In this document: piece by piece, positions 1-5,240 of the stretch
Position numbering within the stretch: position 1 is the first letter of the stretch
Layout: every line of letters begins with the position of its first letter
From: Anaerolineales bacterium
GTDB taxonomy: Bacteria; Chloroflexota; Anaerolineae; Anaerolineales; E44-bin32
NCBI GenBank assembly: GCA_030668545.1
Contig: DAOUTT010000156.1
Location: 1 to 5,606 of the forward strand
Direction: 5' to 3'
Length of the DNA stretch: 5,606 nucleotides
Program-made: the position numbers and the translations under genes
The notes under the pieces: model-generated
What the model was told of the DNA's origin: nothing
The model's database searches: none
What the model saw: the letters and a program-made list of their open reading frames with translations, nothing else

Positions 1-648
1 GCAATGGCAGTGCGCAAATGGACCCCTAATCGGAGATGGATGATGCTCGGCATTGTTCTCGGCAACATCCTTCCTGACGCCGACAATATCGCCGTAGCCA
101 TCGCTACGTTAACTGGTAAATCTACGGAAGGGTTACATCGAACCTTCACCCACAGCCTTTTCTTCGTCGCCGCAATTATCCTCCTGGGCTACATCGTCGC
201 CGCGATCACCAAGCGTTCCACATGGAGCAACCTGGGGGTCGGATTAGGTATAGGCGTCTTGATGCACATCCTGCTCGACCTGTTGATCTGGTTCAACGGA
301 GTAGAAATCCTGTGGCCGATTCCCTCTTGGATCAACTTCTGGAGTGGTGTCACCCCTCCGGAGTGGTGGAGCAAATTGATGATGCCGACCGAGTTTCTCT
401 TTTTCGCTCTGCTTTTTCTCTTATTCGCTAAGCTAGCTCGCAAGCAGAACACGGATACGGATTACTTGCGTAAGCTCTCCATATGGACCTATATCCAGCT
501 TGTCCTGTTTGTCGTCTTCACCGTGTTGGTCTACACAATGCAGAAAGGGTTCATGACTCCCTACGGCGCAATCTATCTTCTGTCCCTTGGGCTCGCCTTT
601 GCAGTGACGATTAGAATGAGGGAGACGATCGAGACGACTACAATGTAA
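1..648 (+). CDS. YdjM/DUF457-type membrane-bound putative metal-dependent hydrolase, 5' partial
   Basis: This resembles the YdjM/DUF457 family of inner-membrane proteins annotated as putative metal-dependent hydrolases; the substrate is unknown. Counting from the ATG at position 4, visible family motifs are LPDAD (residues 23-27), HRTFTHS (45-51) and MHILLDLL (87-94), whose His and Asp residues are the presumed metal ligands. Hydrophobic segments lie near 13-33, 51-68, 77-97, 128-143, 161-178 and 186-203, so it is a multi-pass membrane protein. The frame stays open to the left edge, because codon 1-3 is Ala with no stop. Relatives carry an extra N-terminal helix with a His-containing motif before the LPDxD block, so the ATG at 4 is probably internal and the true start lies outside the window. 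It ends with TAA and runs tail-to-tail with the trehalose gene. Family assignment is fairly sure; the enzymatic role is not established. Confidence 0.75.
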   Translation, partial: AMAVRKWTPNRRWMMLGIVLGNILPDADNIAVAIATLTGKSTEGLHRTFTHSLFFVAAIILLGYIVAAITKRSTWSNLGVGLGIGVLMHILLDLLIWFNGVEILWPIPSWINFWSGVTPPEWWSKLMMPTEFLFFALLFLLFAKLARKQNTDTDYLRKLSIWTYIQLVLFVVFTVLVYTMQKGFMTPYGAIYLLSLGLAFAVTIRMRETIETTTM

Positions 649-700
649 GACACACTCGTTCTTTCGCTGGACCCGTCCGCCCGCACAGATTAGTGGATGT

Positions 701-742
701 GCTCGCGCAGCTTCCTACATGAGTCACCCGATGAGCGCGAGC
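701..742. repeat. 8-bp perfect inverted repeat with 26-nt loop
   Basis: GCTCGCGC at 701-708 is the exact reverse complement of GCGCGAGC at 735-742. The repeat lies in the gap between the convergent membrane-protein and trehalose genes. The GC-rich arms could form a stem, but the 26-nt loop is long and no T-tract follows on either strand, so it is not a typical intrinsic terminator. It might aid termination or RNA stability for the membrane-protein transcript, or have no function. Confidence 0.5.
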
Positions 743-745
743 GGA

Positions 746-769
746 GTTCGAATCCAACCCGAAGCGCCA
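746..769 (+). other. tRNA 3'-end-like fragment (possible tRNA relic or attachment-site remnant)
   Basis: The stretch reads as the last 24 nt of a tRNA: G53, T-loop TTCGAAT at 747-753, C61, a 4-nt half stem CAAC, a 7-nt acceptor strand CCGAAGC, discriminator G at 766 and CCA at 767-769. Every spacing is canonical. The 5' half of the T-stem does not pair (CGGAG against CCAAC gives only one pair), and no matching acceptor strand GCTTCGG lies upstream, so it is not an intact tRNA gene. It may be a decayed tRNA, the scar of an integrated element, or chance. Confidence 0.25.
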
Positions 770-776
770 AGAATGT

Positions 777-796
777 AAAAAAGGCGGATCGTCGCC
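777..796 (-). terminator. Weak candidate intrinsic terminator of the trehalose gene
   Basis: On the minus strand, GGCG, a 6-nt loop and CGCC are followed at once by six T residues. The structure starts 45 nt past the TAG stop of the trehalose gene. The T-run and placement are right for rho-independent termination, but the stem is only four GC pairs, extended inward only by an A-C mismatch, so it would be a weak terminator. Confidence 0.35.
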
Positions 797-841
797 AACC
801 CACCTTGTTCTTATTAAACTCAGCAAATATCCAGAGAGAGA

Positions 842-3052
842 CTAATTTAATTCATTGAGTAAGCTGCGCACTTCGGACGGATCCGAGAGAAAGAATCGAG
901 CCTTCGACCGCTCGGGGACACCGATCTTCACTGTCCAACCCGATTCGGGGATCACTTCAAAGAGCGCCTCATCGGTAACGTCATCGCCAACCGCCAGGAT
1001 GAAATCGTAGGGTGGTTTCGCGGACAGCCATGGTTGTGCGGCCCGCCCCTTGCTTACGGTGCTCGGTTTTACCTCCACCACTTTATGCCCCTGCAAGATG
1101 TGCAATGAAGTGTTGGCAATATACCCTTCGATGGTATCGATCAACTCAGCGGCACGCTGAGAACCTAGGCCGGGGTCAGAGCGACGGTAATGCCACACCA
1201 ACGCCGCACCCTTTTCCTCCAGAAGAGCGCCTGGTGTACGATCGACGAACATCTCAAACACCGGTCTTAACTGCTCCTTCCAGTCATCGGTGAAATCCTC
1301 ATCAATCTGCTCCCATTGTTTCCTGTCGGCAAGGCGGATCATCGCCCCGTGTTCGGCGACGAGATCCATTCCAACCTCACCCAGCCAGGCATCGAGAGTC
1401 TCTGCATCGCGGCCGCTGATGATGACCATCGTGTTTTTGGGATCACGGGCGAGCGGCGTAAGCACTGCGATTAGTTCTTCGTCAGGTTTCGCCCTTTTGG
1501 GGGTGGGGGCAAATGGAACAAGCGTCCCATCGTAGTCAAGTAAGAGCAAACGGCGCTCCGCGCCCTCATACATCTGTATCAACTCCTGTTTCAGTTTCCC
1601 CTGCAGGCGCTTGGGAAGATGGAGCCTGCGCACCTCCTGCACCTTTGCAAGCTGACTCAGGAAATCGTCTGCCCAACGCTCGGTATCATAGCGGCGAAGC
1701 CGAGCGCGCATCGTCGCGTTGCGCGCCTCCTGTTCCTCGATGGGCATTTCCAGAGCCTGATGCAGAGCATCCACGAACATTTCTTCATCATGCGGATTGA
1801 CGATGATTGCTTCACCCAATTCCGCCGCCGCGCCAGCTGTCTCACTCAGCACGAGAACTCCCGTCCCATCCGGGCGTGAGACTAGATACTCCTTGGCCAC
1901 CAGATTCATCCCATCCCTCAAGGGCGTAACCAGCGTGACATCCGCCAAGAGGTACAGCGCGATAAGCTGCTCAAAGGGAACGGATCGATAGAGATAGGTG
2001 ATCGGCGCCCATCCAGGTTGGCTGAGCTGCCCATTGATACGTCCGATTAACTCATCAACCTGGCTTTTAAGATTTTGATACTCTGGCACACGTGTCCGTG
2101 AGGGGACCAACAATGACAGCAAGGTCACACGCCCCAGCCACTCCGGATGGCGGGAGAGAAATTTCTCAAAGGCGTTTAGACGCTGGATGATGCCTTTTGA
2201 GAAGTCCAACCGATCTACGGTGAGAATAACTTTGTGCTCCCCAACTTGCTGGCGCAATGCTTCAAGTTCGTATTTGACTTCTGGCATTTCGTGAGCGGTG
2301 CTATAGCGGTTAATGTCCACGCCCAGCGGGAAGGTGTCTACTTTAATGGCGCGATCACCAACTGTCACTCGCCCGAAATCTTGTTCCAGCCCCTGGATGC
2401 GCAGCAAACTGCTCAAGAAATGGCGTGCGTAATCATACGTATGAAAACCAATCAGATCCGCGCCGGTTAAGCCCTTGAGAATCTCTTCTCTCCAGGGAAG
2501 CATCCGGAAGATCTCATACGATGGAAACGGTATATGCAGGAAAAATCCAATTGCCGCATCTGGCAGTGATTCTCGCAACATGGCAGGCAGCAGCAGCAAG
2601 TGGTAATCGTGGACCCAGATTGTGTCACCGGGGAGAGCGACCTCGAGGACTTTCTCACAAAAACGCTCGTTCACCTCCTGGTATGCCTGCCACTCTACAT
2701 GATCGTAATGTGCATATTGTGGAAAGTAGTGAAAGAGCGGCCAGATTGACCCGTTCGAGAAACCGTTATAGTAGCGGTCGAACTGCTTCCTGGGCAAGAA
2801 GATCGGAACGCTGCCGAATTCGTCGGATAGTCTCTTGGAGATTTTCGTCTGCTGCTCGGGACTATCCTCATGAATTCCTGGCACGCCCAGCCAGAGCATA
2901 TCCATCTCCTCCCGCACTGCGTTCAGAGTCGTCGCCAGGCCGCCAACACTGGGATTATAGTGGTACCCGCCGTCGTCTCTTTCCAAGCTTACGGGAAGCC
3001 GATTGGAAACCACGATCAGCCGTTGCTGCCGGTCTTCGGTTTTCGCATGCAT
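842..3052 (-). CDS. otsAB: Bifunctional trehalose-6-phosphate synthase/phosphatase (OtsA-OtsB fusion)
   Basis: A cytoplasmic fusion enzyme: the N-terminal half joins a nucleotide-activated glucose (usually UDP-glucose) to glucose-6-phosphate, and the C-terminal half dephosphorylates trehalose-6-phosphate to trehalose. Residues are numbered here from the upstream ATG at 3145; subtract 31 for the preferred start. The GT20 synthase spans about 42-505: SNRLP (47-51), GGL (68-70), Tyr126, Trp135, WVHDYHL with Asp180, His204 in FLHIPFP, the phosphate-binding pair Arg312/Lys317 in VDRLDFSKGI, and DGMNLVAKE (411-419). The HAD phosphatase spans about 530-767: DYDGT with Asp537/Asp539, Ser577 in IISGR, Lys688 or Lys699, and GDDVTDE with Asp721/Asp722. 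All catalytic motifs are intact in both halves. The start at 3052 gives 736 residues and has AGGTG 4 nt upstream; the ATG at 3145 (767 residues) has no Shine-Dalgarno and adds an unrelated Cys-rich tail. The small basic gene lies upstream on the same strand. Confidence 0.95.
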   Translation of the reverse strand: MHAKTEDRQQRLIVVSNRLPVSLERDDGGYHYNPSVGGLATTLNAVREEMDMLWLGVPGIHEDSPEQQTKISKRLSDEFGSVPIFLPRKQFDRYYNGFSNGSIWPLFHYFPQYAHYDHVEWQAYQEVNERFCEKVLEVALPGDTIWVHDYHLLLLPAMLRESLPDAAIGFFLHIPFPSYEIFRMLPWREEILKGLTGADLIGFHTYDYARHFLSSLLRIQGLEQDFGRVTVGDRAIKVDTFPLGVDINRYSTAHEMPEVKYELEALRQQVGEHKVILTVDRLDFSKGIIQRLNAFEKFLSRHPEWLGRVTLLSLLVPSRTRVPEYQNLKSQVDELIGRINGQLSQPGWAPITYLYRSVPFEQLIALYLLADVTLVTPLRDGMNLVAKEYLVSRPDGTGVLVLSETAGAAAELGEAIIVNPHDEEMFVDALHQALEMPIEEQEARNATMRARLRRYDTERWADDFLSQLAKVQEVRRLHLPKRLQGKLKQELIQMYEGAERRLLLLDYDGTLVPFAPTPKRAKPDEELIAVLTPLARDPKNTMVIISGRDAETLDAWLGEVGMDLVAEHGAMIRLADRKQWEQIDEDFTDDWKEQLRPVFEMFVDRTPGALLEEKGAALVWHYRRSDPGLGSQRAAELIDTIEGYIANTSLHILQGHKVVEVKPSTVSKGRAAQPWLSAKPPYDFILAVGDDVTDEALFEVIPESGWTVKIGVPERSKARFFLSDPSEVRSLLNELN

Positions 3053-3056
3053 GGGG

Positions 3057-3061
3057 CACCT
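3057..3061 (-). promoter_or_regulatory. Ribosome binding site that favours the 3052 start of otsAB
   Basis: On the minus strand AGGTG lies 4 nt before the ATG at 3052. It matches the right half of the anti-Shine-Dalgarno complement AGGAGGTG, so the short spacing is acceptable. The rival ATG at 3145 has only A/T-rich sequence (GCAGCATAATGA) before it. The synthase homology also begins only about 11 residues after the 3052 start. Confidence 0.5.
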
Positions 3062-3166
3062 GCATTCTGGCTTGAGCTGGCAATATCCGGACAGATTGTA
3101 TTGGACGCATCGAGCGGGAGAGTGCCTCTCAATCAAGGCATGCATTCATTATGCTGCAACCATTTA

Positions 3167-3192
3167 GGCCTCACCCGCTGCTCTCAGAGGCC
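3167..3192. repeat. 6-bp GC-rich inverted repeat between the small gene and otsAB
   Basis: GGCCTC at 3167-3172 pairs with GAGGCC at 3187-3192 across a 14-nt loop. It lies between the stop of the small basic gene and the otsAB start. Only the plus strand has a T-run after it (ATTTTTCTTC), and no plus-strand gene is visible here to terminate. On the minus strand it could be a processing or partial-termination structure that sets the ratio of the two genes, but nothing confirms this. Confidence 0.3.
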
Positions 3193-3249
3193 ATTTTTCT
3201 TCTACACGCCGATAGGATGTCTGCTTTATCGGGAAGCGGGCCCTATGGC

Positions 3250-3417
3250 TTACTCTTCCGGACCTTCCCACCAGGGTTGATAACGGCGGACCTTCTCCAT
3301 CAGTTTATTCTTCGTCTTGGTGTCTGTCGCTCCCGCCAATTCCTTCTTCAGCAATTTCATTTTCTTGTGGAGGCGTTGTCGGCGTCTTCGTTTGCGATCT
3401 TTTTCAGTCAATGGCAT
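3250..3417 (-). CDS. Small, highly basic hypothetical protein (55 aa)
   Basis: An ATG at 3417 opens a 55-codon frame ending with TAA at 3252-3250. A strong Shine-Dalgarno, GGAGGT, sits 9 nt upstream. The product is very basic: 19 Lys/Arg against 8 Asp/Glu, with a run KDRKRRRRQR at residues 6-15, then a Lys- and Leu-rich probable helix (16-30), a polar ATDTKTKNK stretch (30-38), a second short helix, and a distinctive YQPWWEGPEE end (46-55). There is no signal peptide or membrane segment and no Cys, so it is not a zinc ribbon. The charge suggests binding to nucleic acid or ribosomes. The layout recalls short arginine-rich proteins such as DUF6800, but that match is from memory and weak. It lies upstream of otsAB on the same strand and could share its transcript. 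I do not know its function; that it is a real gene is fairly likely. Confidence 0.75.
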   Translation of the reverse strand: MPLTEKDRKRRRRQRLHKKMKLLKKELAGATDTKTKNKLMEKVRRYQPWWEGPEE

Positions 3418-3426
3418 TCGTTCTAG

Positions 3427-3432
3427 ACCTCC
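3427..3432 (-). promoter_or_regulatory. Strong ribosome binding site of the small basic gene
   Basis: GGAGGT on the minus strand, 9 nt before the ATG at 3417, is a full six-base match to the 16S rRNA 3' end. It is the best Shine-Dalgarno in the window and the main reason to accept the short frame as a gene. Confidence 0.75.
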
Positions 3433-3466
3433 GTTAATTCATGGGTGTTGCTTGCTCCAAGCCAAC

Positions 3467-3472
3467 ATTATA
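3467..3472 (-). promoter_or_regulatory. Candidate -10 box for the small basic gene/otsAB
   Basis: A perfect TATAAT on the minus strand lies 49 nt upstream of the ATG at 3417, which would give a 5' leader of about 40 nt. The -35 position (GTAGAT with a 17-nt spacer) is a poor match to TTGACA, so the promoter would need an activator or a sigma factor with relaxed -35 demands. The hexamer is one arm of a palindrome. Confidence 0.3.
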
Positions 3473-3484
3473 TAGACATATAAT
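3467..3484. repeat. AT-rich 7-bp palindrome carrying TATAAT on both strands
   Basis: ATTATAT (3467-3473), spacer AGAC and ATATAAT (3478-3484) form a perfect dyad. Each strand therefore reads TATAAT, at 3472-3467 (minus) and 3479-3484 (plus). It could be an operator laid over back-to-back -10 elements, or simply AT-rich sequence. Confidence 0.4.
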
Positions 3485-3609
3485 AACGCATCTACGATGA
3501 CAGCGCCGGACCCACTCGCTCAATATCCACAGATATCTGCCGGGCATGCGCAATCCGGCGATGGCCCATTTCCCATGTCTAGTTTTCAATAAGCTTTTGT
3601 TTCAATGGT

Positions 3610-3639
3610 GTGACAGTCCCCGATTATTAACGATTTATT
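3610..3639 (+). promoter_or_regulatory. Candidate promoter for the sigma factor gene
   Basis: GTGACA at 3610-3615 matches TTGACA at five of six bases and is followed after 18 nt by TTTATT (3634-3639), which matches TATAAT at four of six. A second -10-like box, TATGAT, lies at 3653-3658 but has no -35 partner. Either would give a long leader of about 150 nt or more before the ATG at 3816. These are eye matches only. Confidence 0.25.
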
Positions 3640-3643
3640 AATC
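3622..3643. repeat. Imperfect 9-bp dyad upstream of the sigma factor gene
   Basis: GATTATTAA (3622-3630), spacer CGAT and TTATTAATC (3635-3643) pair at eight of nine positions. The dyad covers the -10 of the GTGACA/TTTATT candidate and the -35 position of the TATGAT candidate, where a repressor or activator site would be expected. Confidence 0.35.
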
Positions 3644-3767
3644 CTTTTGTTGTATGATATTCATGGTAGGGAACGGTTTTTTAGGCATGGTTCGGTTTTA
3701 CTCCTTTATGAATATCCAACTTCGCCACATGTAATTATCCCTTCCATTGGTTTAGCGTAAAAAATCC

Positions 3768-3794
3768 TGATCCATTCCTTGTAGATATGGATCA
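3768..3794 (+). repeat. 8-bp perfect inverted repeat in the sigma factor leader
   Basis: TGATCCAT (3768-3775) and ATGGATCA (3787-3794) are exact reverse complements with an 11-nt loop. The repeat ends 4 nt before the likely ribosome binding site AAGGGTG (3799-3805) and 21 nt before the ATG at 3816. It could be an mRNA hairpin affecting translation or a DNA operator. No T-run follows it, so it is not a terminator. Confidence 0.5.
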
Positions 3795-3815
3795 TCTTAA
3801 GGGTGTGACCTGCTT

Positions 3816-5060
3816 ATGATTAATGAGTTCGAGTTACTCGCAAACAAAGTTATCGAAGCGACAAAAGAAGTCTCGCTCTCTGAAGAAGAGCAAACCTCAA
3901 TCCAGCAGTTATTCCAACTCGGGGGAGAACAGGGGTATATCACGCTGAATGACATTGCCTCTCAATTTCCCGAATCCGAGGCTTCTCTCCCCGTGATTGA
4001 ACGCGTCTACGATATGCTGCTTAACGCAGGTATCGAAATCCTTGATGACGAAGAGGTTTCTTCTCAGAAACCCGCTGTCGCGGTCAAGGAAAATGAGGTT
4101 GAGAAGGAAGATGAAAACAAGCTCGCTGAAGTAAGCGCTATCGACGCAATTGATTCGGGCGATTCGGTAGGCTTATACCTCAGCCAGGTAGGCAGAGTTC
4201 CTCTACTCACGCGCGATGAGGAAGTCGAGCTTTCCAAGCGCATTGAGCGCGGCCGTAGAGTACGCAATAATCTTGCGCGGGGCCCGGTTTCTCCGAAACA
4301 ACGTGTGAAATTCGAAAGGTACATTCAAGACGGCATGGCTGCTCGTGAACACCTGATCATGGCCAACTCACGTCTTGTAATCAGCGTAGCTAAGAAGTAC
4401 GTCGGCCGCGGTGTACCACTGCTCGACATGATCCAGGAAGGTCACGTGGGGTTAATGCGCGCCGTGAAGAAATTCGATTACCGACGTGGGCACAAATTCT
4501 CCACGTATGCCACCTGGTGGATTCGCCAGGCTGTGACAAGGTTGGTCGCAGACCATGGTCGCACCATCCGTATTCCCGTTCATATGGGCGATCGCATTAA
4601 CCGCATGCTGCGCAGTCGACACAAACTGACGCAGGAATTGGGCCGTGAACCCGGCCGGGAGGAGCTTGCAGCATGCCTGGAAGTCTCCCCTCACGATGTT
4701 GACTACATGCTTCGCGTAGCACAGCGTCCTCTCTCCTTGGAGAAACCAACAGAGCAAGAAGGGGACGCCGTAATCGGGGATTTCATCGAGGATCAGGACG
4801 CCCCGGCGCCCGAAGAGATCACCTTGCAGGAGATCTTGGAGGAACGAGTACAGGATCTGCTGGAAACCCTGCCTCATCGGGAAGCGCTCGTGCTGCGCTT
4901 GCGCTACGGTCTTGAAGCCGGGGAAGTCCACACGCTCAAGGAGATCGGCGAGAAGATGGGGATAACACGCGAGCGTGTGCGACAGATTGAGGCCCAAGCT
5001 CTGCGCCGCCTGCGCAATCCAGGCTTGCGTCGGGAGCTCGTGGATTACGTGCGCACCTGA
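3816..5060 (+). CDS. RNA polymerase sigma-70 family factor (RpoD/SigA-like)
   Basis: A 414-residue sigma factor that directs RNA polymerase to promoters. In order: an N-terminal helical domain like region 1.1 (about 3-78), an acidic linker (79-105), region 1.2 (SVGLYLSQVGRVPLLT, 117-132), a short non-conserved stretch (about 150-170), region 2 (about 176-257, with DMIQEGHVGL, FSTYATWWIRQ at 228-238 and RTIRIPVHM at 249-257), region 3 (258-333), and region 4 (334-414, with the helix-turn-helix TLKEIGEKMGITRERVRQIE at 373-392). Residues that read the -10 box (Gln238, Thr241) and the -35 box (Arg385, Glu386, Arg389, Gln390) are kept, so it should use standard promoters. Some positions depart from E. 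coli RpoD: His226 stands where Tyr425 helps melt DNA, and His210 replaces Asn. It may be the primary factor or a group 2 paralogue, so I give no symbol. AAGGGTG lies 10 nt before the start, and a strong terminator follows. Confidence 0.95.
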   Translation: MINEFELLANKVIEATKEVSLSEEEQTSIQQLFQLGGEQGYITLNDIASQFPESEASLPVIERVYDMLLNAGIEILDDEEVSSQKPAVAVKENEVEKEDENKLAEVSAIDAIDSGDSVGLYLSQVGRVPLLTRDEEVELSKRIERGRRVRNNLARGPVSPKQRVKFERYIQDGMAAREHLIMANSRLVISVAKKYVGRGVPLLDMIQEGHVGLMRAVKKFDYRRGHKFSTYATWWIRQAVTRLVADHGRTIRIPVHMGDRINRMLRSRHKLTQELGREPGREELAACLEVSPHDVDYMLRVAQRPLSLEKPTEQEGDAVIGDFIEDQDAPAPEEITLQEILEERVQDLLETLPHREALVLRLRYGLEAGEVHTLKEIGEKMGITRERVRQIEAQALRRLRNPGLRRELVDYVRT

Positions 5061-5086
5061 TATTTCTCCTCTAACCTGAGTTGATT

Positions 5087-5125
5087 AAAGCGCACCTCTG
5101 GAGAATATCCAGAGGTGCGTTTCTT
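5087..5125. terminator. Strong intrinsic terminator, probably bidirectional
   Basis: CGCACCTCTGGA (5091-5102) and TCCAGAGGTGCG (5108-5119) form a perfect 12-bp stem with a 5-nt GAATA loop, extended by a G-T wobble and two A-T pairs. On the plus strand TTTCTT follows, 30 nt after the sigma factor stop. On the minus strand CTTTAAT follows, about 120 nt past the stop of the convergent DUF4129 gene. It therefore probably ends transcription from both sides. The rest of 5061-5240 shows nothing further. Confidence 0.85.
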
Positions 5126-5240
5126 ACATACCCTTGATACAGACGCCCGCGGCTGCGCCCTTCGCTGTGGACATCCAAACCGCCTACAAAGACGCGTGAT
5201 GTTTGCGTAGACTCTTCACACACGCATAGCGCCGCATAAA

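Larger units (their letters stand above)
3418..3815. promoter_or_regulatory. 398-bp AT-rich divergent intergenic region
   Basis: This gap separates the start of the small basic gene (minus) from the sigma factor (plus) and must hold the sigma factor's promoter, and probably one for the minus-strand genes. It is visibly richer in A and T than the flanking genes, especially 3461-3490 and 3585-3770. I see no convincing gene in it: the longest plus-strand frame with an ATG that I found (3497-3592, 31 codons) has no ribosome binding site. It holds dyads at 3467-3484, 3523-3536, 3622-3643 and 3768-3794, and two copies of CGGTTTT 19 nt apart (from 3674 and from 3693). No tRNA or recognisable riboswitch is seen. 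Confidence 0.6.

Noticed and set aside
680..769. A complete tRNA gene on the plus strand
   Set aside because: Only the T-loop and 3' end look right. The T-stem does not pair beyond one base pair, no 5' acceptor strand matching CCGAAGC is present, and no anticodon arm can be built.
826..836. AATATCCAGAG occurs here and again at 5104-5114
   Set aside because: A few shared 11-mers are expected by chance in a window of this length, and the second copy is part of a terminator stem-loop.
2521..3075. 184-codon plus-strand open frame opposite otsAB
   Set aside because: It lies wholly opposite the conserved synthase domain, its product is Arg/Ser-rich without recognisable motifs, and it fits a shadow of the real coding strand.
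3151..3426. 91-codon plus-strand frame over the small basic gene
   Set aside because: It is a Leu/Ser/Phe-rich translation with no visible Shine-Dalgarno, while the opposite strand has a strong one and a coherent basic protein.
3497..3592. 31-codon plus-strand frame in the divergent gap
   Set aside because: No ribosome binding site lies before its ATG, and its Pro/Gln-rich product shows no similarity I recognise.
3670..3696. GGAAC followed by TCGGT-like bases, resembling an extracytoplasmic-function sigma promoter
   Set aside because: The -35-like GGAAC is there, but the downstream element departs from the usual CGTC-type core, and no gene in the window supports such regulation.
4452..4997. 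181-codon minus-strand open frame opposite the sigma factor
   Set aside because: It overlaps sigma regions 2 to 4, whose protein sequence is strongly conserved on the plus strand, and it shows no family motif of its own.
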